46,782 nt of DNA from NCBI RefSeq assembly GCF_014050225.1, contig NZ_JACFXV010000013.1:1-46782 (forward strand), in the 5' to 3' direction. The notes under the pieces were generated by a model. That model was given only the letters and a program-made list of their open reading frames with translations. It made no database searches and had not been told where the DNA came from. Positions 1 to 11,300 of the stretch are shown here, in pieces (position 1 is the first letter of the stretch; the number at the start of each line of letters is the position of its first letter). A program made the translations under genes and the position numbers. This stretch comes from Stappia albiluteola. GTDB lineage: Bacteria; Pseudomonadota; Alphaproteobacteria; Rhizobiales; Stappiaceae.

Positions 1-46
<46 letters not shown>

Positions 47-164
47 CAAGCGAAAAGCCATTCCCGGCACACTCCGCCAACACTTCCCAACAATCAGTGC
101 ATTGAAATAACACGATTTTTACGTTGAGCCCTTCAGGCTCTTGTTGAGAGTTTTTGGTTTTCAG

Positions 165-198
165 TGTGCCAAAAATGTGCCAAAGACGGTTTGGCACA
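165..198. repeat. Integrase arm-type sites, left end (TGTGCCAAA repeats)
   Basis: TGTGCCAAA occurs at 165-173 and 176-184, 11 bp apart, with an inverted copy TTTGGCACA at 190-198. The same 9-mer pair with the same 11-bp spacing and a nearby inverted copy occurs at the right end (46661-46702). Paired short repeats near both ends are typical of tyrosine-integrase arm sites. These also lie just upstream of the integrase start, so they may overlap its promoter and autoregulate it. Confidence 0.6.
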
Positions 199-228
199 TT
201 GCCCATTTCCCCGGCTCTCGAGGCTCAC

Positions 229-1359
229 ATGGCAACCATCCAGAAGCGCGAAGGCAAGAAAGGCCCGTCCTATCGGGTCATGGTCCGGATGAAAGGCTTT
301 CCGATGCAGGTGAAGACCTTCAAGCGCCTGACGGACGCCAAGCAGTGGGCGCAGGACACGGAAAGCGGCATCCGCAAGGGAGAGGTCAAGAACGTCGTCC
401 GCACAGCGGCGACCAAAACACTTCAGGACGTGATCGACCGCTTCCGCAAGGAAGTGTTCATCCACCGGGCAGAGAGCACCAAGCGGGCGGAAGGCTCCTT
501 CCTGGCCTATTGGGAGAAGGCGTTGGGGAACTACGCCCTCGCCTACATCACCGCCGATATGGTGAGCGAGAAGATGGCGGAGCTGGCCGCCGCCGGCGAC
601 GGCCGCCGCAAGGCGGACGAGGATGCAGAGGCGGATAAGCCGAAGGCAGCGCCCAAGCCAAAGAGCCGCAAAACCCTGAAGCACTACCGCGACACGCTGG
701 CTGTGCTGTTCAAATACGCGATCCAATGGGGCTGGACGGCCTCAAGCCCGCTGGACGGCGTGAACCGCATCACCAAGATCAGGAACGAACGCACCCGTTA
801 CCTGAGCGACGAGGAACGCAAGCGACTGCTCGAAGCCTGCAAGGCCAGCGACAACGAGCACCTCTACCCCGTGGTGGTGTTTGCGCTCTCGACCGGAGCG
901 CGGAAGAGCGAAATCCTCGGTCTGACGCTCGATGATCTGGACCTCACCCGCGATACGGCCATCCTGCGCGACACCAAGAACGGGGACACGCGGGCGGTGC
1001 CCGTCGTCCACCACCTGCGCGACCTGCTGGAAGGACAGGTCGAGACGGTCAACAGGTTCTATGACGAGTTGGAGCCCCCGGCCGACACGCGATGGCTGTT
1101 CCCGCGCCGGGACGGTCGGGAGCCGATCGACATCCGCAAGGCATGGGAGAACGCCCGCGACGCGGCCAAGATCAAGGACTTCCGCTTCCACGACCTGCGG
1201 CATTCGACGGCCAGCTACCTAGCCATGAACGGGGCGAGCCTCGTCGAGATTGCCGAAATCCTGGGCCACAGGACGCTCCAGATGGTCCGGCGGTATGCCC
1301 ACCTGTCTGAGAGCCACGTCAAGGGCGTGGTCAAGGAATTGAACGAAAAGATGTTCTGA
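229..1359 (+). CDS. int: Tyrosine recombinase (phage-type integrase)
   Basis: A 376-residue site-specific recombinase that would integrate and excise the element at tRNA-fMet. The N-terminal part (roughly 1-70) looks like an arm-binding AP2-type domain, the middle (about 75-165) like a core-binding SAM-like domain, and the C-terminal part is the catalytic domain. Visible catalytic motifs are the first Arg in STGARKSEILGL, His and Arg in HDLRHS, His in ILGHR and the nucleophile Tyr in RRYAHLS. The ATG at 229 (MATIQKREGK) is chosen because it follows a GAGG ribosome-binding site and begins at the domain border. An earlier in-frame start at 154 would overlap the arm repeats. It lies next to the tRNA remnant, as integrases usually do. 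Confidence 0.95.
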   Translation: MATIQKREGKKGPSYRVMVRMKGFPMQVKTFKRLTDAKQWAQDTESGIRKGEVKNVVRTAATKTLQDVIDRFRKEVFIHRAESTKRAEGSFLAYWEKALGNYALAYITADMVSEKMAELAAAGDGRRKADEDAEADKPKAAPKPKSRKTLKHYRDTLAVLFKYAIQWGWTASSPLDGVNRITKIRNERTRYLSDEERKRLLEACKASDNEHLYPVVVFALSTGARKSEILGLTLDDLDLTRDTAILRDTKNGDTRAVPVVHHLRDLLEGQVETVNRFYDELEPPADTRWLFPRRDGREPIDIRKAWENARDAAKIKDFRFHDLRHSTASYLAMNGASLVEIAEILGHRTLQMVRRYAHLSESHVKGVVKELNEKMF

Positions 1360-1412
1360 GGCATATAGAGGGTTCCTGCTTCTTTTCTGGCCCCTCGAAC
1401 CATGAGGTTGTC

Positions 1413-1634
1413 ATGGTTGACTATCGGGACCTGGCGACCGTGAAGCAGGTAGCGGCGGAAGCGCCGTTCATCACGGAAGCCACGCTGCGCTGGTGGATAT
1501 TCCATGCGGAGACGAATGGACTGAAACCCGCGCTGCTGAAGATCGGTGGCCGGGTCTATATCGACCGCGCCGAGTTCAACAAGTGGCTGGAGAGCCAGCG
1601 CATGGCTCCCAAGCCGTTGAAGCCCGCGGCCTGA
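1413..1634 (+). CDS. Excisionase-like (AlpA/MerR-type HTH) small protein
   Basis: A 73-residue protein with a winged-helix excisionase pattern: a helix pair around EAPFITEATLRWWIFHAE followed by LLKIGGRVYIDRAEFNKWLES, where the hairpin and 'D..EF..WL' end match AlpA/Xis-type DNA-binding proteins. It lies 53 bp downstream of the integrase on the same strand with a GAGG ribosome-binding site, and a strong terminator follows, so it is probably co-transcribed with int. The likely role is recombination directionality factor or int regulator. This is inferred from family and position; a simple transcription regulator is the alternative. Confidence 0.7.
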   Translation: MVDYRDLATVKQVAAEAPFITEATLRWWIFHAETNGLKPALLKIGGRVYIDRAEFNKWLESQRMAPKPLKPAA

Positions 1635-1654
1635 CCGGCCCCTTTCCTCGACCG

Positions 1655-1688
1655 AAGCCCCGCCGCAAGGCGGGGCTTCTTCTGTTTG
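1655..1688 (+). terminator. Rho-independent terminator after int/xis-like genes
   Basis: A perfect 10-bp stem (AAGCCCCGCC, loop GCAA, GGCGGGGCTT) at 1655-1678 is followed by a pyrimidine-rich tail. It separates the rightward integrase operon from the leftward NERD gene and could act in both directions. Confidence 0.8.
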
Positions 1689-1708
1689 TAGGGGCTGGCG
1701 GCAATGAT

Positions 1709-2596
1709 TTACGGTCTCCGCGAGTACGACTTGAACTCCGGGATCGGTTCTATCCTATCGCCATGCCTATCGATCAATCCAAGGCGCCGAAGTCTAGCCT
1801 TGATACCCCCAACTTGTCTTTCCATAGCCTCCGCAATGTCATGCAAATCCGCGTCGGAAACGAAAAGGTCATACAGATATCGCTCCTCTTGCATGGTCCA
1901 TGGCTTTCCATGATTTTGTGGCGGAGCATCGCTCCCAACAGAAGATTCGATTTCATCGAGAGGAACGCCGATTATCTCTTCAAGCTCAGCGCCGGCATCC
2001 AGGTCCTCGTTTTGGAGGACTGCCGTCGCGAGCTTAAACCACATCTGCTCGAATTCTCCCTTTGTTATTGGGTTAACATAGCCGTCACGCTCCCTCACCG
2101 GAATAACGGACTGGATGTATTGGCGTATTCCGGACTCAATTGCTGAATAGTCGATAATTCCGTCAAATCCATGAATTACATTCCGCTCAAATTGTAGAAT
2201 GGCATCTGGAATAGCGAGAAGGTTATAAAAGGGAATGTCCCCACGCCTGCCGTCGAAGCGAACATCATTAAACAGTCGTGTTGAAATAGCTTTTTGGAAA
2301 TTGATCTGACGATCTATTTCTGTATCTGCGCAATCGCCGTTTCGACGCCACACAGATCCGCCCCTCACAAGAGCGCCGCCTTTAAGTTCGATGAATATAA
2401 CGCCCCGCGCTTCATCCACAATAACGAAGTCGATATCTCTTCTCTCGTTTCTTTCTGAAAACACAGGAGAGTAGAAAACTTGTGCAGTATCTACTTCAAT
2501 ATACTCTTTAGACAACTCGTTGTAGAAATCTAATTCCGATTTGTATTTTTTGTTATTTAAGCGCTTTGCCGGAAATGACGATGGAAATATTTTCAT
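1709..2596 (-). CDS. NERD-domain (nuclease-related) protein with C-terminal HTH-like domain
   Basis: About 295 residues. The N-terminal half carries a NERD-type restriction-nuclease fold: RDIDFVIVDEARGVIFIELKGG gives the D...ExK catalytic pattern. The C-terminal 60 residues (PWTMQEERYLYDLF...RLRRLGLI) form a SANT/GcrA-like helix-turn-helix that probably binds DNA. The start at 2596 (MKIFPSSF) is preferred because family members begin this way; an ATG at 2629 is also in frame, and neither has a clear ribosome-binding site. The gene and its upstream region are clearly AT-richer than their neighbours, suggesting separate recent acquisition. Position next to a type III restriction operon suggests a defence role; the substrate is unknown. 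Confidence 0.75.
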   Translation of the reverse strand: MKIFPSSFPAKRLNNKKYKSELDFYNELSKEYIEVDTAQVFYSPVFSERNERRDIDFVIVDEARGVIFIELKGGALVRGGSVWRRNGDCADTEIDRQINFQKAISTRLFNDVRFDGRRGDIPFYNLLAIPDAILQFERNVIHGFDGIIDYSAIESGIRQYIQSVIPVRERDGYVNPITKGEFEQMWFKLATAVLQNEDLDAGAELEEIIGVPLDEIESSVGSDAPPQNHGKPWTMQEERYLYDLFVSDADLHDIAEAMERQVGGIKARLRRLGLIDRHGDRIEPIPEFKSYSRRP

Positions 2597-2741
2597 AGTA
2601 ATGGCAGTATTTATTATTGTTTTCTGCATATAATATCACAAGCCATCCCATAGAACGCTACAAAAAATCCGAAAATGCAGCGCCGGTGCGCCTGTTCCGA
2701 CACTTGTTATATTCAGACACTTTGTGGGGCTACTTCTGCAA

Positions 2742-5700
2742 TCAAGCCGCCTTGCTTACGATATCCATCAGCTTGGCGTAGTCGGTGACAACGTCGTATT
2801 TCACACGGTCCTCGGCGACACGCTTGCTGATTTCGTCAAAGAACTTCCGGGCGCATTCAATCTTCGTCCGCTCTATCTCTCGGAGCTTCATGGATGACAT
2901 GGAGCCCTTCGTTTCGGCGACGAAGTAGATGTGCTTGACGCTGCCTTCCTTGAAGGAAATAGCCCAATCCGGGTTGTAATCGCCGACTGGCGTCGGAATC
3001 AGGAAGCCGCGCGGCAGCTTGGCGTAGACGACAATCTCGCTGCTGGTGTCCAGCTCCCTGGCAAAGCGCGTCTCCACATCGGAGTCGGTGACCACATAGT
3101 CGTAGACATGGTTTTTCATGCGCATCGCGCGGGAGAAATCCTGCCCAGTCTGGTTCGCCGTGAAGATGTCCACACCGTAGCGCTCGGCGACAGCGTCATA
3201 GTCCAGACGCTCGATTATCATGGTCGCCTTCTGTTCGGCGATGATACGGGAAGCCTCTGCAATGAAGTGCTCGGGGTTCTTCTTGAACTGGTCGAACACG
3301 TTCGGCTCCATTCCGGTCAGGATTGCCGCTGTCGTGCCGCGCGTGAGTTGGGCGTTCTCGGCAATTTTGCCAAGCAGGTCATATTTGACGAGCGAATGGA
3401 CGGAACCACCCTGCTCCGTCGTCGTGCTGGTCACCTGAAAGCCATCGCCGGCCTTCAGTTGGTCATCGGTAAGGCCGTCCTGTTGAAGGCCGACCTGCAC
3501 GGTGTACTGCAACGGCGTCACGCGAAGCTGGCTATCGAGGGCGCTGATACACTTCCGCACCAGCTCGTCCGAGTCGAACTCAACCCGGTAGACGGCCTTC
3601 TGGTTGATCCGCGCCCATAGCTCCTGGAACTCCTTCTTCTCGAAGTTGGCGTTCAGCGGATTGGTTTTGGGCTTGCGGCCGTCTTCCACCTTCGGAAGTT
3701 GGGCCTCACTGAACACGCTGTCGATGAGCTGGAAAATCTGCGCCGCGTGAGGCTTCAGGTCATCAGGTAGGTCGGCCAACGTTCCGGCCGCCTTGGCGTC
3801 GTGATAGGCCGTGGCGATCTGGTCGGCGTCATCGGTGTAGTCGTTCTTGACCAGATAGCGGTAGATCTGTTTTGCCATCGCGGGCGTGATCTCGACGGTG
3901 CCGGTTTCGGTGACGATGGTCTTGCCTGTGAAATAGGCTTCGGTCGCCTGCCGCGGCCGGGACGAAAGCGTGTCCGAAATCTCTTTCTGCAAGCCGCTGA
4001 CGAAATCCCGATAGCTCTCGCTCGCCACCACGGTCAGGACGTTGATGTCGTGAACGACGGCTGGATTGTCCATGCGATCGCCATGCCTATCGACGGATAG
4101 CCGAAGCCCGCGGCCCACCTCCTGCCGGCGCGAAATGGTGTTGTCGCTGTGCTTCAGCATGCACATGACGAAGACGTTCGGATTGTCCCAGCCTTCTCGA
4201 AGCGCCGAATGCGAGAAGATGAACCGGGTCGGTTCCTCGAACGACAACAGGCGCTCCTTGTCCTTCAGGATCAGGTCGTAGGCGTCCACGTCGTCGGAAT
4301 CGACCGCCCGCGCGCCGACGGCCGGGTCCTTCAGGCGGTTCGTTTTCTTGTCGATGGAAAAGTACCCGTTGTGGGTCTTGTTCACGTCGATGCCGGCGAG
4401 ATGCTTCCGATAGGCTTCGTTGTCGATCGCCAGCTCGGAGAGGTATTCCGCCTTCAGTAGCTCGTACTCTTCCTCGAAGACTCGCGCATATTCGCCTTTC
4501 TCATCGGCCTGGCCGTAGTCCCGGTATTTGACCACCTCGTCGATGAAGAAAAGCGAGAGAACCTTGATGCCCTGGGAAAAGAGCTGCTTCTCCTTGTCCA
4601 GGTGCGCCTTGATCGTCTCGCGTATCTGGATGCGCCGGATATCCCGCTCGGACACATCCCCCGTGGCCTCGCCGGCCTTGAGCACGATGCCGTTGGTGAA
4701 CTCCACGGTGTCGTGGTTGTAGTCGATCTGCGAGATGGTGAAGCCGTCGCGGTATTGGTCAAGCTCTCCGGACTCCACGAAGAGGTCATCGCGGAACTCC
4801 AGCCGCCGGAGCTGTCGCTTGATCTCTCCGGACTTCAGCTTCACCTCCAGCTCGATCCGCGCCACGGGCGCCTTTTTCGAGATGTCGATGCCTTCGAGGT
4901 AAAGATAGGCGTTCGTCCCGGCCAGGCCGCGCGTATGAATACCCCGCACGGCGATCTTCTTCACCAGCTTCTGATTATAGGCGTCGAGCGCATCGAGCCG
5001 GTGGACCTTGTTGTGCTGCGTCTTATGGGTCGCCGAGTAGCGCAAGATCATCAGCGGCTTGAACTTCGGCAGGGCCTCCATCGTGGCCTTGCCTTCCATC
5101 TTCTGCGGCTCGTCCAGAATGAGGATGGGCCGGTTGCTGGCGATCACGTCGATGGGGCGGCGGGACTGGAAATCGTCCAGCTCGTCGTAGATTCGGCGAT
5201 TGTCGGCGCCACGGGCGTTGAACGCCTGGATGTTGATGACCATGACGTTGATGCCGGCGTCCGACGAGAAGCTTTCCAGCTCATGCAGGCGCTTGGAATT
5301 GTAGATGAAGAAACGCGCCTTCTTGCCATAGCTCTCGGCGAAATGGTCGGCCGTGATCTGGAGCGATTTGTACACGCCTTCGCGAATGGCAATGCTGGGC
5401 ACCATCACGATGAACTTCGACCAGCCGTACCGCTTGTTCATCTCGAACATGGTCTTGATGTAGCAGTAGGTCTTGCCGGTACCCGTCTCCATCTCGACAT
5501 CGAGGTTGAACTTGCATCCAGCGCTGGAGACAAGCGTATCCGACATGGGCAGGTTCTGGCGGCGCTGCACGTCCTTGATGTTTGTCAGAACCTGAAAGTC
5601 CGGAAGCATGATATCGGCGTTCTTGAAGCCCTCATATTCGGCCTCCGGCCGGTAGTGTTCACCTTTCTTCACCTGCCCGGGATCGATGCGGTAGGTGATG

Positions 5701-5789
5701 CCCCCCACGTTCGGCTGACCGGCGAAGCAGTCCACGACGGAATCGACGGTGTTGGTCTGATAGGGCTGGACTTTGAACTTCAGCTTCAT
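2742..5789 (-). CDS. res: Type III restriction enzyme, Res subunit (helicase-nuclease)
   Basis: A 1015-residue Res subunit. It translocates on DNA using ATP and cuts when two oppositely oriented unmethylated sites meet. Visible: Walker [10 protein letters not shown] near residue 103, DEAD-box variant LDEPQKM near 225, helicase motif VI in GRGLRLSV, and a C-terminal PD-(D/E)xK nuclease ending in YNPDWAISF...FVAETKG near 956. The start [11 protein letters not shown] at 5789 lies 10 bp after the Mod stop; the longer reading to 5852 runs back into mod. Last gene of a leftward operon (HTH, SNF2 helicase, DUF4391, mod, res). Length is normal for the family and the motifs look intact. Confidence 0.93.
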   Translation of the reverse strand: MKLKFKVQPYQTNTVDSVVDCFAGQPNVGGITYRIDPGQVKKGEHYRPEAEYEGFKNADIMLPDFQVLTNIKDVQRRQNLPMSDTLVSSAGCKFNLDVEMETGTGKTYCYIKTMFEMNKRYGWSKFIVMVPSIAIREGVYKSLQITADHFAESYGKKARFFIYNSKRLHELESFSSDAGINVMVINIQAFNARGADNRRIYDELDDFQSRRPIDVIASNRPILILDEPQKMEGKATMEALPKFKPLMILRYSATHKTQHNKVHRLDALDAYNQKLVKKIAVRGIHTRGLAGTNAYLYLEGIDISKKAPVARIELEVKLKSGEIKRQLRRLEFRDDLFVESGELDQYRDGFTISQIDYNHDTVEFTNGIVLKAGEATGDVSERDIRRIQIRETIKAHLDKEKQLFSQGIKVLSLFFIDEVVKYRDYGQADEKGEYARVFEEEYELLKAEYLSELAIDNEAYRKHLAGIDVNKTHNGYFSIDKKTNRLKDPAVGARAVDSDDVDAYDLILKDKERLLSFEEPTRFIFSHSALREGWDNPNVFVMCMLKHSDNTISRRQEVGRGLRLSVDRHGDRMDNPAVVHDINVLTVVASESYRDFVSGLQKEISDTLSSRPRQATEAYFTGKTIVTETGTVEITPAMAKQIYRYLVKNDYTDDADQIATAYHDAKAAGTLADLPDDLKPHAAQIFQLIDSVFSEAQLPKVEDGRKPKTNPLNANFEKKEFQELWARINQKAVYRVEFDSDELVRKCISALDSQLRVTPLQYTVQVGLQQDGLTDDQLKAGDGFQVTSTTTEQGGSVHSLVKYDLLGKIAENAQLTRGTTAAILTGMEPNVFDQFKKNPEHFIAEASRIIAEQKATMIIERLDYDAVAERYGVDIFTANQTGQDFSRAMRMKNHVYDYVVTDSDVETRFARELDTSSEIVVYAKLPRGFLIPTPVGDYNPDWAISFKEGSVKHIYFVAETKGSMSSMKLREIERTKIECARKFFDEISKRVAEDRVKYDVVTDYAKLMDIVSKAA

Positions 5790-5799
5790 GCCCGCGCCC

Positions 5800-7695
5800 T
5801 CAGATCGACTTGACTTCGGTGGTGGGCGAAAGCTGGCGGAAAATCTGCTCAACGTTAATTTTCACAGCATCCGACACGAAGCCGTTGTCGCGGAAGACGA
5901 CACGCAGCGGCTCGTGGCCCGCAAGCTCCTTCACCAGATCCTCGGTGATGCCGCGGTCGAAGCAGGCGACAAGGGCGTTGTCGTCGACGAAGAACACGGT
6001 CTTGCCCTGCACCGTCTCGCGGCGGATGGGCAGCGTCAGGTCCACGCCCCAATCGACCAGCACCTGGAACAGCAGATCCTCGGCCGTGCGGCCCTCCTTC
6101 ACATTGTCCACCATGTCGAGCAGGTCGGACTGCTTCAGCTCGTCCGGGCGGTAGTAGACGTCCTTCATGTTCGAGGTGTCGACCTTCAGCACCCGGAAGC
6201 CAAGATTTTTTCCAACGAAGCTCTCATCGGATTTGGAACCAAGCTCCTTTATTACATTCGTTATTCTGGATCGCGCCAGATCAGCGATTGTCTTCACTTT
6301 TTCCTCGGGAGCCGGGAGCTGCTCGGGGATCTGCACAAGAATGAATTTCCGAGTCCCTCCATCCTCCGCATTGAGGCGCATCACTGCTTGCGCAGTTGGG
6401 CCGCTCCCGGCAAAGAAATCCATTACGATGTCGTCTGTGTCGCTTTTGGTTCCAATTCTGATCGCGTGCATCAGAAGCCGACTTGGCTTTACAGAGTTCA
6501 GAATGTTCTCAGAATTCTCAAATTCAACATACTTTATCAGCTCTTCTTTTGCTTCTTGTGTATGTCCAACGACTTCATATTTCCAAAGGGTCTGGGGAAC
6601 TACTCCGTCTTTCACCTCGGACAGAAAGCGCTTCAAGCGGGGTACACCATCTCCAGCATCGCCCCACCAGATGCGGTTGTCTTTATCCAGCTCGTCAAAG
6701 CGTTCCTTTGAAAAACGCCAGTATGTACCCTTTGGGTTCGAAAGCTTCCTTCCAGAAGGGCTGACTACTTCATACGATCCTTTGCTGTAATAATTACGCG
6801 CCTGAATCGCACCGGATAGCCATGGGCCACGGGGATCGTTATCAGGATTTTTGTAACGAGCTACCGATTCATCCGAGCGTGGCAGCAATGTCGGCTGCCA
6901 GGAGTTCTTGTCCTTCGCGTACACCACTATGTAATCGTGGTCCTCGGAGAAGTATGACGCTGTGTTTTTCGGCGAGAAAACTTTCTGCCAAATTACAGTA
7001 GCGACGAAATTTGTCGATCCGAAAACCTCATCGCATACCTTTCGGAGATTGTCATATTCATTGTCATCAATTGAAATGAATACTGCGCCATCATCTCTGA
7101 GAAGGTTTCTGGCAAGTTTCAGGCGTGGGTAAATCATGGAGAGCCAGTCAGAGTGAAAGCGGCCGTTCGCTGAGGTATTTGCGACTAACTTGTTTCCCAA
7201 TTCGTCCGACTGCTCGGTTCGCGCAAGATATTCGTCAATCGTTTCAGAAAAATCATCGTCATAGATGAAATCATTTCCCGTATTATAGGGCGGGTCAATA
7301 TAGATCATTTTGACAGAACCAAGATAGGCTTCCTGAAGAAGTTTTAGCGCCTCCAAATTGTCGCCTTCGATGAACAAATTAGGGGTCGCATCAAATTCGA
7401 TGCTGCTGTCGCGGCAGGGGCGCAGCGTCTTGGCGATGGGCGCGTTCGCCAGCGCTAACGCCTCGCGCTTCCCCGGCCAGTCCAGCCGATACCGCTCCTG
7501 CGGACCTTCCACGATGTGATCGCTCAACTCCTGACGCAGCTGATCGAAGTCCACCGCCAGACGCACCGCCCCCGTCGCCTCGTCCTGCGCTTCCGTCACG
7601 CAGCCAGGGAACAGCTCCCGGATTTTTGCGATGTTCTCCTGGCTCAGATCAGGGCTATGCATCTTCAGTTTTTCCATGGGCGTCCTCTCACTCAT
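5800..7695 (-). CDS. mod: Type III DNA methyltransferase, Mod subunit
   Basis: A 631-residue adenine-N6 methyltransferase that recognises the target site and methylates one strand, and forms the restriction complex with Res. The catalytic motif DPPYNTGND lies near residue 134 and the SAM-binding motif [13 protein letters not shown] near 424; this order (IV before I) is beta-class, typical of type III Mod. The target-recognition region lies between them and is AT-richer than the ends, as is common for exchanged recognition domains. The start ATG at 7695 overlaps the end of the DUF4391 gene by 8 bp, and res follows 10 bp after the stop, so the two subunits are translated from one transcript. 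Confidence 0.95.
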   Translation of the reverse strand: MSERTPMEKLKMHSPDLSQENIAKIRELFPGCVTEAQDEATGAVRLAVDFDQLRQELSDHIVEGPQERYRLDWPGKREALALANAPIAKTLRPCRDSSIEFDATPNLFIEGDNLEALKLLQEAYLGSVKMIYIDPPYNTGNDFIYDDDFSETIDEYLARTEQSDELGNKLVANTSANGRFHSDWLSMIYPRLKLARNLLRDDGAVFISIDDNEYDNLRKVCDEVFGSTNFVATVIWQKVFSPKNTASYFSEDHDYIVVYAKDKNSWQPTLLPRSDESVARYKNPDNDPRGPWLSGAIQARNYYSKGSYEVVSPSGRKLSNPKGTYWRFSKERFDELDKDNRIWWGDAGDGVPRLKRFLSEVKDGVVPQTLWKYEVVGHTQEAKEELIKYVEFENSENILNSVKPSRLLMHAIRIGTKSDTDDIVMDFFAGSGPTAQAVMRLNAEDGGTRKFILVQIPEQLPAPEEKVKTIADLARSRITNVIKELGSKSDESFVGKNLGFRVLKVDTSNMKDVYYRPDELKQSDLLDMVDNVKEGRTAEDLLFQVLVDWGVDLTLPIRRETVQGKTVFFVDDNALVACFDRGITEDLVKELAGHEPLRVVFRDNGFVSDAVKINVEQIFRQLSPTTEVKSI

Positions 7696-8380
7696 TCGTC
7701 ACGGCACCGACGGATTTGGCCACGGTTAGCCGCTCCAGTTCATGTTTTGCCGCACGCAGCTCGGCGTTGATCGCCACGCGCTTGTTGTATTGCTTCTCAC
7801 GGGTAAGCCGCGCCTTGATCCGCTCAACCTCACGCGTCTTGGCACGGATTGCCTCCAACCTGTCTACCCGAGTCTGGATGTCCTCAGCCGTCTGCGCTGC
7901 CTCGGGCATAATCGCGGTGAGCATCCGGTCGTAGAGCGCGCCCAGGTCAAGCGCGACCGGGAACGGCTCGCGCGGCGCATCCTCGGGCACCCAATCCGTG
8001 CCGAAATACTCGCTGATGACCCATTTGGCGCCATCCGCCTCGCTCGGCCGCTTGAACGCGGCGACGGCCTTGCGCTTGCCGCGCCAGGTCAGCTCGAAGA
8101 TCAGCGGGAACGGAATCGCCTTGTCGATCGCGCGGAGGACGGCCTCATCCAGCTTCCCGGTCTTCAGCGATATTCCAAAGACCTGAATCTCCGCTACGGC
8201 CGGGGTGGCGCTGAGGTTCGTCGTTTCCGGCGCCAGCTTGAAGCGCCAGACAATCTGGTCAACCTCCCGGACGAACAGATCCTTGAGCGCCGTGTTGGCA
8301 CCGGCATGCTCGTAAATCTTGGTCTTCGGCACGACACGGCCAAAGGCGGCGCTCTTGGGATAGTCGAAGAAAGCGCTCAT
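7688..8380 (-). CDS. DUF4391 domain protein of extended type III R-M operon
   Basis: A 230-residue protein of the DUF4391 family, which is regularly found between an SNF2-type helicase and type III mod/res genes. It begins MSAFFDYPKSAAFGR and contains the conserved region FVREVDQIVWRFKLAPETTNL...VFELTWRGKRKAVAAF-like segments; the C-terminal 60 residues are charged and probably coiled coil. Its ATG overlaps the helicase stop (ATGA at 8377-8380) and its own stop overlaps the mod start, indicating translational coupling. Its biochemical function is not known; an accessory defence role is inferred from context only. Confidence 0.8.
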   Translation of the reverse strand: MSAFFDYPKSAAFGRVVPKTKIYEHAGANTALKDLFVREVDQIVWRFKLAPETTNLSATPAVAEIQVFGISLKTGKLDEAVLRAIDKAIPFPLIFELTWRGKRKAVAAFKRPSEADGAKWVISEYFGTDWVPEDAPREPFPVALDLGALYDRMLTAIMPEAAQTAEDIQTRVDRLEAIRAKTREVERIKARLTREKQYNKRVAINAELRAAKHELERLTVAKSVGAVTNE

Positions 8381-11300
8381 GCCTCGCCCCCTTCCACCAC
8401 CACGAAGGCGATCAGCTCGAAGTCGTTCAGGCCGGCGATGGTATGCACCAGCGCCGTGGTACGGCCCCCGCTGAACAGGCTGTCGATGTCCTTCTCTTCC
8501 TTCACCTCGATCATGGAGCGGATGGCGCTGCTCAGTAGCTCGGAATAGCGGTCCATCTTCCGACCGTCCTGGGTCCGCTCGTTGAAAATGCGGCAGACCT
8601 CCGGCAGCGGTTCCGCCCGCCCCTTGCAGCTCGTCCGGATCAGGTCGAGCAGGCGCTTCACCTCGGTATGGTCGGCAATGACCTCGCCGTCGTCGCTGAT
8701 GTAGACGAGGTAATAGGGATGCAACCGGTTCTGCTGGTTGATGTTGACGCTCTCATGGATGTTCTTAAGCGCGAAGATCGCGCCGGGCTGAAGCCCAAGC
8801 TCCGGCTGGGCCGGGACGACGGCGTGCATCCCGTTCGGCAGGTGGTCCAGCTCGCCATGCTCCTTGACGTAGTTGAGCAGGTCCATGCGGAAGTCGTTGA
8901 GGCCAAGGTCGGTGATGGAGATGCCGGTCTTCACGTCCTCCAACTCGATCACCTCGTCCTGAAGCCGCTTGAGCTGTTCCTTGCGATAGGCAATGTCGCT
9001 GCTTTTTGCGGTGAGCACGTTGTCGTCGCCGGTCGCGCTCACGTCGGCGATCACCATGCGGTTCTCGACCCGCTCCTTGAGGTTGATGTACTCGTCGAGC
9101 GTGATATCAGGCCAATAATTGACCAACTGGATTCGGCTGTTCGGCGAGCCAATGCGGTCGATCCGGCCGAAGCGCTGGATGATACGCACCGGATTCCAAT
9201 GGATGTCGTAGTTGATCAGGTAGTCGCAGTCCTGAAGGTTCTGGCCTTCGGAAATGCAGTCGGTCCCGATCAGGATATCCAGCTCGCCCGGCTCGTTTGG
9301 TAGAACAATCGCCTTTTCCTTGGAGCGCGGCGAAAAGAGCGTCAGCACCCCCTGGAAGTCATAGCTCTTCTTGAGCGTGGTCTTTGGTGCATCGGAGCCC
9401 GTGACTTTGCCCGCCTGCAAGCCCAACTGCTGGGCGAACGGCGCCAGATTGGCGTAGAGGTAGTTCGCCGTGTCGGCGAATGCCGTGAAAATCAGGACCT
9501 TGCGGTTGCCCGGATTGAGCGGCTCGCTCACCTTCCGCTGGAGCACCTGCTTGACGTGCTGGAGCTTGGCGTCATCGTCTGGCGTGACCTTCTCCATCGA
9601 GGCCACCAACTCTTGAATCAGCGCGAGATCGGCCTCCAGGTCGTGCTTCCATGACGGCAGGTCCATGTCGGCGAGACTGATTTGCACCTTCTTGCCGACG
9701 GTGAAATCCCCCAGCCCTTCCAGATCGTCGTCTTCGGCATCGAGCAGCTCCGGGTCGTCCATGAAGTCGGTGATGCTCTGCGCGCTGCCAGAACGCTCGA
9801 AGTCATTGATGGCGTCCAGCGCCCGCGTGATGTTTCCGCCGAGCGAGCGCAAGGTGATGCGGAACGCCTCAACCGAGCTCTCCAACCGCTTGAGCAGGTT
9901 GGTGGTCATCAGCGCTTGAAGGCTGCGTTCACGGTCGGCCTGACGGAACTTGCTCCGGCCGCCTTCGACCTGGGTGTCGTAAATCTCCTCGTATTTCCGC
10001 AAGCGGCTCGGGAGGATGTAGCTGATCGGGGCATACACCGCGAGCTTGAGTATGGAGAGCTGCGTAAAGATGTCATTCAACCCCATCACATCGGTTCGCT
10101 GCGTGATCGGGCAATGGAAGGATAGCGGTTTGCATCGCTCCGGGAACCGGCCGATATCCTTGGTGTCGTAGAACGTCTCGATGTGTTTGCGCGACCGGGC
10201 GATGGTCACGGCATCGAGTAGCTCAAAAAAGTCGAAGTCGAGTGCCTTCAGGATGGAGGCGGCCGTGCGTTCTTCCGGCGGCAGCGTTGACCAGGCGTTG
10301 AACGCCTTCTGGGCGCGCCGGAAGATCTCCTCGACGCTGGTCTCGGTCTTCAGATTGCGGCTGAGAGCCTCCGACTGGCCTTCGTAGGCGAGCGCCAACT
10401 GGTTGCGCAGGTCGGTGAAACGGTTGTTCACCGGGGTCGCCGACAGCATCAGAACCTTGGTCTTCACGCCCGCACGGATGACCTTGTTCATCAGCTTCTG
10501 GTAGCGGGTCTCCCGATCCTTGAAGACATCGTTGTTGCGGAAGTTATGGGACTCGTCGATGACGACGAGGTCATAGTTGCCCCAGTTCACCCGGTTAAGC
10601 GGGATGCCGAAGGATTCGCCCGAGGTACGCGACAGGTCGGTGTGGCACAGCACATCGTAATTGAAGCGGTCCTTGGCGAAGATGTTTGTCGTCAGGTTGG
10701 TGTTGTAGTTTCGCCAATTGTCCGCGAGCTTTTTCGGACACAGCACCAACACGGCTCGGTTCCGTAGCTCGTAGTATTTGATGACCGCTAGCGCGGTGAA
10801 AGTCTTGCCCAAACCGACGCTGTCGGCGAGGATGCAGCCATTGTAGGTTTCCAGCTTGTTGATGATGCCGGTGGCCGCGTCCCGCTGGTAGTTGAACAGC
10901 TTGTTCCAAACCACGCTGTCGCGGTAGCCGGTGAGATCGTTCGGCAGAACGTCTTCGTCAACATCCTCCAGGAAATCCTGAAAGATGTTGTACAGCATCA
11001 TGAAATAGATGCGCTCCGGCGAGTTCTCCTGATAGACGGACTCGATGTGGTCGCAGATCGCTGCCGTGACATCCTTGAGCTTGTCCGGGTCCGACCAGAT
11101 TTGGTCGAACAACTGAAGATACATCTGGGTATGGCTCGGGTCGTCGAAGCGCGTGACGAAGTTTGAGACGGCATCGCCCTTCTGGTAGCCGAGATCGACG
11201 GCCGTGAAGCCGCTGATAGGCATGTAGGCGATCCCGCCATTCTCCTGTCCGACATGCAGGAACTGCTGCATCGGAGCCTTGGTGGTATTCGACCGGAACC

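Noticed and set aside
133-726. Long minus-strand open frame opposite the integrase
   Set aside because: It is antisense to a clear tyrosine recombinase and results from high G+C; no ribosome-binding site or protein-like composition.
4602-5813. 403-codon plus-strand frame opposite res
   Set aside because: Mirror of the Res coding strand; composition (His/Asp/Leu-rich) is typical of antisense frames.
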